Below are positions 37,538 through 46,289 of a stretch of 64,000 nucleotides of DNA, in pieces (the stretch's first letter is position 1; each line of letters opens with the position of its first letter). A program made the position numbers and the translations under genes. This stretch comes from Ktedonobacter sp. SOSP1-85. GTDB taxonomy: Bacteria; Chloroflexota; Ktedonobacteria; Ktedonobacterales; Ktedonobacteraceae. Where the stretch lies: the NCBI RefSeq assembly GCF_016587415.1, contig NZ_BNJI01000001.1, forward strand, positions 3,945,501 through 4,009,500, given 5' to 3'. The notes below the pieces were generated by a model. That model was not told the origin of the DNA. It saw only the letters and a program-made list of their open reading frames with translations, and made no database searches.

Positions 37538-37603
37538 TGTAGGGTCCATGCTGGCATGGACTTGTCTCCCAGTCAAGAAGTCCATGCCAGCATGGACCCT
37601 ACA
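37538..37603. repeat. Family B MITE-like element, copy 1
   Basis: 66 bp with 25-bp perfect terminal inverted repeats (TGTAGGGTCCATGC ... GCATGGACCCTACA). Each terminus is itself a small palindrome, TCCATGC-TG-GCATGGA. It ends 33 bases before the monooxygenase ATG. Confidence 0.85.
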
Positions 37604-37635
37604 ATTTATCGATTATGGGGACAGGAGAAGAGCAT

Positions 37636-38892
37636 ATGCAGAATCAGACCATTTCTACCGTCCATGAAATTCTTGATAGCGTCGAGACCTCGTGCTGCAT
37701 TGTCGGTGGTGGACCAGCCGGGGTGATGCTGGCTCTGCTGCTGGCGCGGCAGGACATTCCAGTTATACTCCTGGAGGCGCATGCCGATTTTGATCGCGAG
37801 TTTCGCGGCGATACGATTCACCCCTCGGTCATGACAATTCTCGATGAGCTTGGCCTGGCCGAGGATTTTCTCCAGCTACAGCACACGGAGATGCGTGAGA
37901 TGGTCTTTCAGACCTCACAGGGAGAGGTGCATCTCGCGAATTTTGCTCACCTGGCAAAAACAGCGAAATATCCCTTTGTGGCGCTCTTACCCCAGGTCGA
38001 CTTCCTCAATTTTATTACACGCGAGGCGAGCCGCTATCCCTGTTTTCAGCTTGTGTTTAATGCCCAGGTGGATAGCTTAATCGAGGAAGATGGTGTGGTC
38101 CGTGGAGTGCGTTATCGGGGGAAGGATGGCTGGCACGAGGTGCGCGCCCCCCTCACGGTAGGGGCGGATGGTCGCTTCTCGCGTATGCGCAAACTAGCGG
38201 GTATGGAGCCTATCAAGGCCTCGCCACCGATGGATATTCTCTGGTTCCGTCTCTCGCGCCAATCGGGGGATAGCAGCGAGACCCTCGCCCGTTTTGGCAC
38301 GCGTGCCATCCTGGTGCTCTTAAACCGTTTCGATTACTGGCAAGTTGGCTATGTTATTCCCAAGGGGCAGTATCAGCAGGTGCGCGCGGCGGGCCTTGAG
38401 CATTTGCGGGCCGTGGTGGCCGAGACATTGCCCGAGCTTGCTGAACGCGCCCAGGAGCTACGCGATTGGAAGCAAGTTTCTGTTCTCTCGGTCGAGGCGA
38501 GCCGCCTCCCCCAATGGTATCGCCCAGGCCTGCTCTTGATTGGCGATGCCGCGCATGTCATGTCCCCAGTAGGCGGCGTGGGCATTAACTATGCGATCCA
38601 GGATGCGGTCGCGACCGCCAATATCCTGGCGCCTGATCTGCAACGTGGACAGCTACCGCTCAAGCATCTCGCCGCCGTACAGAGGAGACGTGAAATTCCT
38701 ACCAGGTTTATTCAGCTTGTACAAACCTTTTTACAGAACCGAGTCTTCGCGCTAGCGCTGGCACAAGATCAAGATCACCCCTTTACGCTTCCCCTGCCCC
38801 TGCGTCTGATGGGCAGGTTTCCCGTCCTGAGCGGCCTGCTTCCCCGCCTGATGGGCACGGGCCTCTGGCCCGTGCATGTTAACCAAAAGTAG
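37636..38892 (+). CDS. FAD-dependent aromatic-ring monooxygenase-type oxidoreductase
   Basis: 418 residues from the ATG at 37636 with AGGAGAAG upstream. FAD-binding GxGxxG motif CCIVGGGPAGVMLALLLARQDIPVILLE near 21-48, the second FAD motif LLIGDAAHVMSPVGGVGINYAIQDA near 305-330, and a DG motif LTVGADGRFSRMRKLAG in between. This is the PHBH/UbiH fold (FAD_binding_3). Such enzymes hydroxylate phenolic or polyketide substrates using NAD(P)H and oxygen; the substrate is unknown. Family B DNA lies directly upstream, so its promoter is probably before or inside that element. Confidence 0.9.
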   Translation: MQNQTISTVHEILDSVETSCCIVGGGPAGVMLALLLARQDIPVILLEAHADFDREFRGDTIHPSVMTILDELGLAEDFLQLQHTEMREMVFQTSQGEVHLANFAHLAKTAKYPFVALLPQVDFLNFITREASRYPCFQLVFNAQVDSLIEEDGVVRGVRYRGKDGWHEVRAPLTVGADGRFSRMRKLAGMEPIKASPPMDILWFRLSRQSGDSSETLARFGTRAILVLLNRFDYWQVGYVIPKGQYQQVRAAGLEHLRAVVAETLPELAERAQELRDWKQVSVLSVEASRLPQWYRPGLLLIGDAAHVMSPVGGVGINYAIQDAVATANILAPDLQRGQLPLKHLAAVQRRREIPTRFIQLVQTFLQNRVFALALAQDQDHPFTLPLPLRLMGRFPVLSGLLPRLMGTGLWPVHVNQK

Positions 38893-38903
38893 GCACGTGA
38901 AGT

Positions 38904-39020
38904 GCGCGTCTATATATGATAGGGCAAGATGCCTGCCTGGTACCCTCATATGTAGACGCGTACTTTAGTAGCGTCGTCCCCCTGCCATATGTAGACGCGT
39001 ACTTTAGTAGCGTCGTCCCC
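38904..39020. repeat. Family E inverted and direct repeats
   Basis: Left arm GCGCGTCTATATATGAT pairs with CATATGTAGACGCG (38947). Then a 39-bp unit with CATATGTAGACGCGTAC and TTTAGTAGCGTCGTCCCC is repeated in tandem at 38947 and 38986. A related copy with a micro-hairpin insert lies at 48854. Confidence 0.75.
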
Positions 39021-39069
39021 CCTACGCCACGTTCATAGCGCATGCCGTCGCTTCTGTCTGTCTATCCCC

Positions 39070-39858
39070 CTACGCCAGGCTGCTGAGTGCTCCCAGGGCG
39101 CCCAGGGCACATGCCGCGAAGAGGAGGAGGATAAATGAAGGGGCCAGAATAGCGCCTATGGCCCTCCCTGTGTTGAGACGGTGTACGGCCTTCAGCGCGA
39201 AAAAGCCCAGCACGAGCTGATAGCAGGCGAAGATGGCCGCGATGATGAGAAACGGTACTGTATCAAGGAAAGAGAGTACGAGGCCTAACAGGCCGCTAAT
39301 AATACCAAGGGGAACCCAGAAGAGCAGAAAGGCATGGCTCTGTTGCACAAAGTGACCCTGGCCCCCAAACATTCTGGCACAGATCAAGACGACGCTCTGC
39401 CAGATGAAAAAAGCTAAAGGAATAAAGGCGATAATAGCAAGGGAGGCCGCGACCTCAAGCACATGTTGCGCGGTCGAGGGGAGTGAGATGGTGCCGGTCC
39501 CCTGGGCGTTGAGGCTTGGCAGCCCGCCCGAGAGGAGCAGATTAATATAGTAGATAATACCGGTAACAATAGCATAAATGAGCAATTGGACCCAGACGAG
39601 GTCCCACTGACCCCGTGTTGCCTCCTGCGCAAGGGTCTGTGTGCCTGGATGCGTTAAGACGCGCCAGTACACCTTGGGGAGGCGTAAGAGATCATCTTTC
39701 AGTGAGCCTGGCTCCTCTAGCATCTGGGAGCCATCGCCCTGCGGTCCATAGTTGTAGCCGCCCTGGGGACCACCAGACTGTGGATAGGGATTATACTGCG
39801 GGGGGCGCTGGCCTGGGCCTCCATAGCTGGGATAATCCGTCCTGGGATCTTGTGACAT
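39070..39858 (-). CDS. Yip1-family integral membrane protein
   Basis: 262 residues from the ATG at 39858 (GAGGAG upstream). The first 45 residues are Pro/Gly/Tyr/Gln-rich. LLRLPKVYWRVLTHPGTQTLAQEATRGQWDLVWVQLLIYAIVTG begins the Yip1-type domain, followed by about five membrane helices to the end. The general role of bacterial Yip1 proteins is unknown; archetypes act in membrane trafficking. It forms a pair with the similar gene at 40022-41044 on the same strand. Confidence 0.8.
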   Translation of the reverse strand: MSQDPRTDYPSYGGPGQRPPQYNPYPQSGGPQGGYNYGPQGDGSQMLEEPGSLKDDLLRLPKVYWRVLTHPGTQTLAQEATRGQWDLVWVQLLIYAIVTGIIYYINLLLSGGLPSLNAQGTGTISLPSTAQHVLEVAASLAIIAFIPLAFFIWQSVVLICARMFGGQGHFVQQSHAFLLFWVPLGIISGLLGLVLSFLDTVPFLIIAAIFACYQLVLGFFALKAVHRLNTGRAIGAILAPSFILLLFAACALGALGALSSLA

Positions 39859-39941
39859 AACAGAAACTCCTCGCACGAAAATGTATCCATCCTATTGTAC
39901 TCACTCTCACCTCCCTTTGCCAGTAGTGAGAGGCACATTCG

Positions 39942-39995
39942 AGAGAGGATGAAGTGGCAGCGTGCCTGCACCCGCTGCCACTTCATCCTCTCTCG
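39942..39995. terminator. Perfect hairpin between two Yip1 genes
   Basis: About 22-23 bp perfect stem (CGAGAGAGGATG... with ...CATCCTCTCTCG), loop about 9 bases, no T-tail in either direction. It lies between two genes read in the same direction. Confidence 0.6.
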
Positions 39996-40021
39996 GTGTT
40001 ACTGGTTGCTATCGTATCTGG

Positions 40022-41044
40022 TTAGGGCGCACTATGTAAATGCATGAAAAATGCTATGAAGCCGATGATTACAAAGAAAAAGATGATGATCATGAGAAAG
40101 CTCAAGAGGAATGCCAGGCCCAGGGGGATGAAGACGACTGCCAGCGCGCGCCCAATGCTCAGCCTATGCACAGCCTGGGTCGCAAAGATGCGCAGAACAT
40201 AGAAGTAGACACCTATGAACATGCTCAGGATTAGTTGTAGTATTCCGCCAAGGAAAGGCACCAATGAAAGAATAGAGAGGCCTACAGTGGTGGGGATAAT
40301 GTAGAGCATGTCTGCATACACTTGCTGTAGATAGCTGCCTCTCCCCTTGAAGAGTTTGGCGATCAAGAAGTAGATGCCCTCACCGAAGAGATACGAGAGG
40401 GGGAAAAGGATGATACCAAAGAGTCCTTCTATCAGGAGTATGGCGCGCGTAAAATCAGCAAAGTTGAATACATTTGTGCTTGAATAGGTGCTCTGGCTCA
40501 GATTCTGATTGAGCGTGTTACTAATGTTTGTGGAAGTGCCAGGAATATAGGGTTCAAGAATGAGAGTGGCGCTCTGAACGATGGCATAGATAAGCAATAG
40601 AATCAATATCACGCTCCAACTGGCCTTCCCTTTTTCCTCAGCAAAGGAGCGTATGGATGGCTTGCTCACAACCTTCCACCATTGGCGAGGCAGTTGGCGC
40701 AATCCCTCTTTGAGCGTAAGTGGCGTGGGTGGTGGTTCCGGATAGTATCTAGCATCTGCTCTCTGAGGAGGATAAGGATACACGGGCTGAGGATAAGCGC
40801 CCAAATAAGGATACGGAGGTATCGGCTGAGGATAGCCTTGCTGATAAGGAAATATAGGTTGAGGATAGCCACCCTGAGGAGGATACGGAGGTATCGGCTG
40901 CGTGTAAGCGCTTGGCTGGGTATAAGCTGGCTGTTCTGGTGCTCCATTTATATTCTGCCCGCCAAATTCTCTATATTCTGACTCCCTGGGCGAGGATTCC
41001 TGGGGATGATCTGGTGTCTTCCCCTCTTCTGGCTCATGCGACAT
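40022..41044 (-). CDS. Yip1-family membrane protein with Pro/Tyr/Gln repeats
   Basis: 340 residues, AAGGAGAA before the ATG. Residues 30-105 contain repeats of YPQPI/VPPYP type (at least five), encoded by short DNA direct repeats between about 40760 and 40910. The membrane domain starts with LRQLPRQWWKVVSKPSIRSFAEEKGKASW, matching the LLRLPKVYWRVLTHPG start of the neighbour, then five helices. The shared layout shows the two are paralogues. Function unknown. Confidence 0.8.
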   Translation of the reverse strand: MSHEPEEGKTPDHPQESSPRESEYREFGGQNINGAPEQPAYTQPSAYTQPIPPYPPQGGYPQPIFPYQQGYPQPIPPYPYLGAYPQPVYPYPPQRADARYYPEPPPTPLTLKEGLRQLPRQWWKVVSKPSIRSFAEEKGKASWSVILILLLIYAIVQSATLILEPYIPGTSTNISNTLNQNLSQSTYSSTNVFNFADFTRAILLIEGLFGIILFPLSYLFGEGIYFLIAKLFKGRGSYLQQVYADMLYIIPTTVGLSILSLVPFLGGILQLILSMFIGVYFYVLRIFATQAVHRLSIGRALAVVFIPLGLAFLLSFLMIIIFFFVIIGFIAFFMHLHSAP

Positions 41045-41179
41045 ATGAATTGATTCTCCTTGCTAAAAAGCGCTACGTGCCTTTAGATCGATATACTTGT
41101 ATGCTAGTTGATAATACGTACATCGAGGTGTAATGTCAAAGGGCGAAATAGGTAACACTTTGCGGCCTGAGGCTTCTGC

Positions 41180-41209
41180 TTGCAGTTTAATGATTTTCTT
41201 GCGTATAAT
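41180..41209 (+). promoter_or_regulatory. Promoter of the leuA block
   Basis: TTGCAG at 41180-41185, 18-bp spacer, consensus TATAAT at 41204-41209. Predicts a leader of about 325 bases before leuA. Confidence 0.6.
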
Positions 41210-41542
41210 GGCGGGAGAAAAGTTTCAATACGTTTCTCAGTGTTGTTGTGGTGTGGCGAAACGATGGGGTTTCTAGCCACGGCTGCCACGTGTTCTGCAT
41301 TCTGGTGTCAAGGTCGATAACTATCAATGCATTGCACCTGCTGGCAATCCCCGCATTCCGCCTCATGCTTAGCGTCTATGTCACAATGAAAGTAGGAGTC
41401 AAGAGACCGGTTTTGTGAGAATGATGGACAGCGTCTAGAGGTGCCTCTCACCTGCTGTCCTACCGCATATTTATCTACAAGCTTGTTATGCGTACCGCTC
41501 TGGTTTGATGGTTCGTCTCTCAGCACAAAGGAGTGACTTGGT
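41210..41542 (+). promoter_or_regulatory. Long leader of leuA with stem-loop
   Basis: No gene except possible tiny frames. A nested stem lies at 41426-41460: GGACAGC / GCTGTCC outside, GGTG / CACC inside. A 10-codon frame (ATG at 41385, coding MKVGVKRPVL, without RBS) precedes it. I see no T-box signature. Such a leader is suggestive of attenuation but the mechanism is not evident. Confidence 0.35.
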
Positions 41543-42718
41543 ATGGCTATAGAACCACGCGTTATCAAGTTTTACGAAACAACACTTCGCGATGGTGAAC
41601 AAACACCAGGCGTCAATTACTTTCCTGAAGAGAAGCTTGCAATTGCGCAAGCTCTGGCCGACATGGGCTTTGATACCCTCGATTGTGGTTTCCCTGTCTC
41701 TTCCCCCGGTGAATTTGAGGCGGTCCGCATGATTGCCTCTAAGGTCGAGAACGCGGATGTCTGTGCCATTGCGCGCGCGCAGATATCCGATATCGATACT
41801 GCCTGGAATGCGGTCAAGATCGCCGCCCGCCCCGCGATCCAACCCTTTATTGGCGTCTCTCCCTTGCATCGCGAGATCAAAATGGGCAAGACGCGGGCCG
41901 AGGTCCTGGAGATGGCGCGTGTCGCCGTGGCCCATGCCCGCCAGTATACCGAAAATGTAGATTTCGCCCTCGAAGATACAACACGTACCGAATACGACTT
42001 TATTCTTGAGGTCTGTGAGGTTATCATCAAAGAGGGTGTGCGCTTTGTGACCCTTTGCGATACGGTGGGCATTGCTTTGCCCTGGGAGTTTGGCAAGCTC
42101 GTCGCCGATGTCAAACGCGAATTCCCCCAGTGCCGCATCTCTGCTCATTGTCATGATGACTTAGGGCTGGCCGTTGCCAACGCGCTGGAGGGCCTGCGTA
42201 ACGGTGCTGAGCGCGTTGATACAAGCTTCAATGGCCTGGGTGAGCGAGCTGGTAATGCCGCGACCGAAGAGGTGATCATGGCGGTGCGCACGCGTTCCGC
42301 CGCACTGGGCCTGGATGTGCATGTGGATACGACGAAGATTACCTCGACTAGCCGCCTGATCGCGCACTATTCTGGCATGGAGCCTCAATGGACGAAGAGT
42401 ATTGTGGGCAAGAACGCCTTCGCGCATGGCGGTGGCATTCACCAGGACGGTGTGCTAAAAGATGCGCGCACCTATGAGATTATGACGCCCGAGTCTATTG
42501 GCCTCTCCGCCGCTGATCGCCGCATCTTCGTTGGCAAGCTCTCAGGCAGAGCCGCGCTTGCTGCACAGATGCATGATCTTGGCTATGACCTGGAGAGAGA
42601 GCAGCTGGATCAGGCCTTCCAGATGGCGAAGCTCTTGCTGGGTAAAAAGAAGACGCTCGAAGAACTGGATATGCGTTATATTGCCGAAACAGCTCAAGGA
42701 CGAACCAATATCGCCTGA
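41543..42718 (+). CDS. leuA: 2-isopropylmalate synthase-type enzyme, short form
   Basis: 391 residues. Condenses acetyl-CoA with a 2-oxoacid (2-oxoisovalerate for LeuA), the committed step of leucine synthesis. Visible: TTLRDGEQTPG (R16, D17), CGFPVSSPGEFEAV, metal ligands H202 and H204 in SAHCHDDLG, NGLGERAGNAATEEV and GIHQDGVLKDARTYEIMTPESIGL, all close to E. coli LeuA. The C-terminal leucine-binding dimer domain (about 120 residues) is absent, so feedback inhibition by leucine is not expected in the usual way. AAAGGAG lies before the ATG. leuC and leuD follow; leuB is not in the window. Confidence 0.88.
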   Translation: MAIEPRVIKFYETTLRDGEQTPGVNYFPEEKLAIAQALADMGFDTLDCGFPVSSPGEFEAVRMIASKVENADVCAIARAQISDIDTAWNAVKIAARPAIQPFIGVSPLHREIKMGKTRAEVLEMARVAVAHARQYTENVDFALEDTTRTEYDFILEVCEVIIKEGVRFVTLCDTVGIALPWEFGKLVADVKREFPQCRISAHCHDDLGLAVANALEGLRNGAERVDTSFNGLGERAGNAATEEVIMAVRTRSAALGLDVHVDTTKITSTSRLIAHYSGMEPQWTKSIVGKNAFAHGGGIHQDGVLKDARTYEIMTPESIGLSAADRRIFVGKLSGRAALAAQMHDLGYDLEREQLDQAFQMAKLLLGKKKTLEELDMRYIAETAQGRTNIA

Positions 42719-42744
42719 GCGCCTGTCGCTGTATATATGGTAAT

Positions 42745-42836
42745 TGTAGGGGCCATGCTTGCATGGCCTTGTCCCGGCGAGCTTAGCACTCTCAGCACTC
42801 TCAGCGCGAGGAGTCCAGGCCAGCTTGGACCCTACA
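42745..42836. repeat. Family B MITE-like element, copy 2
   Basis: 92 bp, TGTAGGGGCCATGCTTGC on the left and GCTTGGACCCTACA on the right; more diverged termini than copies 1 and 3. Confidence 0.8.
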
Positions 42837-42867
42837 ATTTACTTCGCCACCTCTTGCTCTAAACTAC

Positions 42868-42960
42868 TTACTACTTATCCGAAAACCCTGAGCGCGAAGC
42901 GCTAGACACGCCAGTGAAGGCTTGTCCCCGAATGGGGATGGGTTTCGGAATAAGATCTTA
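42868..42960 (+). repeat. Family A palindromic repeat, copy 7 (one micro-hairpin insert)
   Basis: Standard ends; the micro-hairpin (42926-42937) occupies only the right-hand internal site. It ends 25 bases before the leuC start and extends the open frame of leuC falsely upstream. Confidence 0.85.
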
Positions 42961-42984
42961 TACGATCACCAATGGAGAGATGTG

Positions 42985-44394
42985 ATGATGCCAAAGACAA
43001 TGTTCGATAAGATCTGGGATGCCCACGTGGTTCGCGCCGTGTCGGGCGAGTCGACGCTGCTCTATATTGATCGCCACCTCGTCCACGAAGCGACCTCGCC
43101 CCAGGCCTTTGCTGGTCTGCGTACAACTGGCCGTACTGTGCGTCGCCCGGATGCCACAGTGGCCGTGCTTGATCATAATGTCCCCACGGTGACTGGACGC
43201 CGCATGCTCGATGTCGTCGATAACGAGAGCGCTCTCTGTATCACGACCCTGGAGCAGAACGCGCGCGACTTTGGCCTGACACTCTTTGATATGCAGGACG
43301 CGCACCAGGGAATCGTACATATCATTGGCCCCGAATTGGGCTTGACGCTACCTGGAATGACCCTGGTCTGTGGTGATTCGCATACCTCGACGCACGGCGC
43401 GCTCGGCGTCTTCGCCATTGGAATTGGCACCAGTGAGGTCGAGCATGTGCTGGCGACGCAGTGTCTCTTGCAGAACAGGCCGAAGACCATGAATATTCGC
43501 ATTGAGGGCCAGCTCTCGCCAGGCGTGACGGCGAAGGATGTGGCGCTCTATGTCATTGGCCAACTGGGGACCGGCGTGGGTACCGGGCATGTAATCGAGT
43601 TTAGTGGTTCAACCGTGCGCGCTCTCTCGATGGAGGGACGCATGACGCTATGTAACCTGGCGATTGAGGCCGGTGCGCGCGCGGGCATGGTCGCTCCCGA
43701 CGAGACCACCTTTGCCTACATCAAGGGACGTCCCTATGCTCCCCAGGGTGAGCTCTTTGAGCAGGCGGTTGCGACCTGGAAGCTGTTGCCCTCGGATCCC
43801 AGCGCGACGTTTGATGCCGTGTACGAGGTGCATGTGGAGGGCCTGGCCCCCCAGGTCACCTGGGGCACAAATCCAGGCATGGTCGCCGATGTGAGCGGCG
43901 TGGTGCCCGATCCAGCCCAGGAGCAAGATCCCGTGAAGCGCCAGGCGATGGAGCGTGCACTGGCGTATATGGATCTTCAGCCCGGTCAGCGGATCGAGGA
44001 TATCCAGCTCAATACCGTGTTCATCGGTTCCTGTACCAACTCGCGTCTGGAGGACTTGCGCCTGGCTGCGCAGTATATCAAGGGGAGGCACGTTGCTCCC
44101 ACGGTGCGCGCGATGGTCGTGCCAGGATCTATGCAGGTGCGCCGCCAGGCCGAAGAGGAGGGGCTTGCCGATATCTTCCGCGAGGCTGGTTTTGAGTGGC
44201 GTGAGGCTGGGTGTAGCATGTGTATCGCCATGAACGGCGACCGCCTCTCCGCTGGTGAGCGCTGTGCCAGCACCTCCAATCGTAACTTTGAGGGTCGCCA
44301 GGGACGCGGCGGACGCACGCACCTGGTCAGTCCTGCCATGGCGGCGGCTGCTGCTTGCGCTGGCCACTTCGTCGACATTCGAACCCTGGACTAA
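42985..44394 (+). CDS. leuC: 3-isopropylmalate dehydratase large subunit
   Basis: 469 residues from the ATG at 42985 (GGAG 7 bases upstream; ATG at 42988 also possible). Aconitase-family enzyme that isomerises 2- to 3-isopropylmalate with LeuD. The [4Fe-4S] ligands are C350 (SCTNSRLEDL), C410 and C413 (GCSMCIAMN). Also HLVHEATSPQAF, GDSHTSTHGALG and the arginine-rich NFEGRQGRGGRTHLVSPAM. Length and motifs match bacterial LeuC. The gene begins just after family B and A repeats, and leuD follows 17 bases after its stop. Confidence 0.94.
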   Translation: MMPKTMFDKIWDAHVVRAVSGESTLLYIDRHLVHEATSPQAFAGLRTTGRTVRRPDATVAVLDHNVPTVTGRRMLDVVDNESALCITTLEQNARDFGLTLFDMQDAHQGIVHIIGPELGLTLPGMTLVCGDSHTSTHGALGVFAIGIGTSEVEHVLATQCLLQNRPKTMNIRIEGQLSPGVTAKDVALYVIGQLGTGVGTGHVIEFSGSTVRALSMEGRMTLCNLAIEAGARAGMVAPDETTFAYIKGRPYAPQGELFEQAVATWKLLPSDPSATFDAVYEVHVEGLAPQVTWGTNPGMVADVSGVVPDPAQEQDPVKRQAMERALAYMDLQPGQRIEDIQLNTVFIGSCTNSRLEDLRLAAQYIKGRHVAPTVRAMVVPGSMQVRRQAEEEGLADIFREAGFEWREAGCSMCIAMNGDRLSAGERCASTSNRNFEGRQGRGGRTHLVSPAMAAAAACAGHFVDIRTLD

Positions 44395-44411
44395 GAGGAG
44401 AGATACATTCT

Positions 44412-45038
44412 ATGGAACCATTTACCACATTGACGGGCCTGGTTGCCCCCCTGGACCGCACCAATGTCAATACCGATGAGATTACGCCAGCGCGCTTTCT
44501 CAAGACCATTCGCCGTAGTGGCTTCGCGTCCGCGCTCTTCGCCAACTGGCGCTACCAGGGCGATGATAAGACACCCAACCCTGAATTTGTGCTCAATCAG
44601 CCTCGCTATCAAGGGGCCAGTATCCTGCTGAGTGACGATAATTTCGGCTGTGGCTCTTCGCGTGAGCACGCTCCCTGGGCCATTCTGGAGTATGGTTTTC
44701 GTTGCCTGATCGCGCCTAGCTTCGCCGATATTTTCTATAACAACTGCTTCAACAATGGCATGTTACCCATCACGCTAGATGAGGCCACGGTGCGCCAGCT
44801 TTTTAACGAGGTCGAGGCCCAGGAAGGCTATACCTTGCAGGTTGACCTTGCGGCGCAGACCGTGACGAAGCCTGATGGCGGCATCCTGCGCTTTGAGATC
44901 GATACCTTTAAGAAGCATGCTCTGCTCAATGGCCTCGACAATATTGGCTGGACGCTTTCGCATACCACAGATATCTCGGACTATGAACAGCGTAGGCGCG
45001 AGGAGGCCCCCTGGCTCTTCGCCGCGCCCGCCTCTTGA
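44412..45038 (+). CDS. leuD: 3-isopropylmalate dehydratase small subunit
   Basis: 208 residues from the ATG at 44412 with AGAGGAGAG upstream. Swivelling domain of the isomerase: VAPLDRTNVNTDEITPARFL, the substrate loop DDNFGCGSSREHAPWAI, and IAPSFADIFYNNCFNNGMLPI. Bacterial LeuD length. It works with LeuC just upstream and is followed by a family B repeat before the dehydrogenase genes. Confidence 0.94.
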   Translation: MEPFTTLTGLVAPLDRTNVNTDEITPARFLKTIRRSGFASALFANWRYQGDDKTPNPEFVLNQPRYQGASILLSDDNFGCGSSREHAPWAILEYGFRCLIAPSFADIFYNNCFNNGMLPITLDEATVRQLFNEVEAQEGYTLQVDLAAQTVTKPDGGILRFEIDTFKKHALLNGLDNIGWTLSHTTDISDYEQRRREEAPWLFAAPAS

Positions 45039-45065
45039 TTACTAACACGACGTGCACCTCAACTG

Positions 45066-45164
45066 TGTAGGGTCCATGCTGGCATGGACTCTCCTGCCCA
45101 ATGGTCGATACCCTGGCGCAGGCAAGATCGCTGCGCTTGGAGTCCATGCCAGCATAGACCCTAC
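45066..45164. repeat. Family B MITE-like element, copy 3
   Basis: 99 bp with 25-bp termini that differ at one position. It separates leuD from the E1 alpha gene. Confidence 0.85.
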
Positions 45165-45194
45165 ACACCCTTATTTCACTAGAAGGAGTCGCTC

Positions 45195-46283
45195 GTGACG
45201 ACGCAACAGATAGATACTTCCCTGGTCCCCTATCAACTCCTCAATGAGGAGGGCCAGCTTGTTGGACCTATGCCTGACCTGGGACCCTCGCCCTCGGAGA
45301 CCCTCCTGGGCTTTTACCGTGCGATGAGCCAGGCACGTATCTTCTCGAATAAGATAATCGCGCTCCAGCGCCAGGGGCGCGCTACCACATTCGGTTCGCT
45401 ACTGGGTCAGGAGGCAACGGCTGTGGGCCTGGCTGTGCCGCTCCAGCCCCAGGATTGGCTCGCGACCTCCTACCGCGAGATTGCCTCGCACATCGTCAAA
45501 GGTGTGCCGCTCACCACCCTGATTTACTCTTTCCGTGGCTTTACGCCGAGCTATCCCAGGGAGACCCACTGCCTCCCCATCCAGATCGTCATTGGCACGC
45601 AGATGCTGCATGCTGTAGGGCTGGCCATGGGCGCGAAGCTGTCAGGAGACCCGGCAGTCGCGGTAGGCGTCTGCGGTGACGGCGCGACCTCTGAAGGCGA
45701 TTTTAACGAGGCGCTGAACTTCGCGGGCGTCTTTCAGGCACCCGTGGTACTGGTAGTGCAGAACAATGGCTGGGCGATCAGCGTGCCGCGCCATCGCCAG
45801 TCTGCCGCGCCCTCCTTTGCCGCGCGTGGTCTCGGCTTCGGCATTCCTTCTCATCTGGTGGATGGCAATGATATCCTTGCTGTCTACGACGTGATGCGGC
45901 AGGCCGTTGAGCGAGCGCGCTCAGGAGCTGGCCCTACACTGATTGAGACACTGACCTATCGCATCGGTGCGCATACGACCGCCGATGATCCCACGCGCTA
46001 TCGTGACGCCCAAGAAGTTGCCTCCTGGCAGGGGAAAGATCCCATCACACGCCTGCGTCGCCTGCTCTTCTCACAAGAGATACTGACCGAGGCCCAGGAC
46101 CAGGAGATGCAGCGTGAGCTTGAGAATGAGATCAACCAGGCGGCGAGTGAGGCGCTGGCGATGCCGCCCAATGCGCCGGAGGCCTTTTTTGACTGGATGG
46201 GTGAGGGGCTTTCACCACGCTTGCAGGCCCAGCGCGAGGATCTTCTCCACTATATGCGCCAGCACCAGGATGGAAGGGAGTAA
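45195..46283 (+). CDS. 2-oxoacid dehydrogenase E1 component, alpha subunit
   Basis: 362 residues, GTG start with AAGGAG 7 bases upstream. Binds thiamin diphosphate: GDGATSEGDFNEALNFAG followed by VVLVVQNNGWAIS (about 160-193). Other E1 alpha features: GQEATAVGLAVPL, phosphorylation-loop-like RIGAHTTADDPTRYR. Decarboxylates a 2-oxoacid and passes the acyl group to E2. Branched-chain or pyruvate specificity cannot be told by eye; linkage to leuACD favours branched-chain substrates. E1 beta follows after 6 bases. Confidence 0.92.
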   Translation: MTTQQIDTSLVPYQLLNEEGQLVGPMPDLGPSPSETLLGFYRAMSQARIFSNKIIALQRQGRATTFGSLLGQEATAVGLAVPLQPQDWLATSYREIASHIVKGVPLTTLIYSFRGFTPSYPRETHCLPIQIVIGTQMLHAVGLAMGAKLSGDPAVAVGVCGDGATSEGDFNEALNFAGVFQAPVVLVVQNNGWAISVPRHRQSAAPSFAARGLGFGIPSHLVDGNDILAVYDVMRQAVERARSGAGPTLIETLTYRIGAHTTADDPTRYRDAQEVASWQGKDPITRLRRLLFSQEILTEAQDQEMQRELENEINQAASEALAMPPNAPEAFFDWMGEGLSPRLQAQREDLLHYMRQHQDGRE

Positions 46284-46289
46284 GCCACG

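Noticed and set aside
41210..41542. T-box riboswitch before leuA.
   Set aside because: No T-box bulge sequence (AGGGTGG-type core) and no terminator with T-run before the gene.
43648..44367. 239-residue minus-strand frame opposite leuC.
   Set aside because: It lies entirely within leuC, whose iron-sulfur ligands are all in the plus-strand frame.
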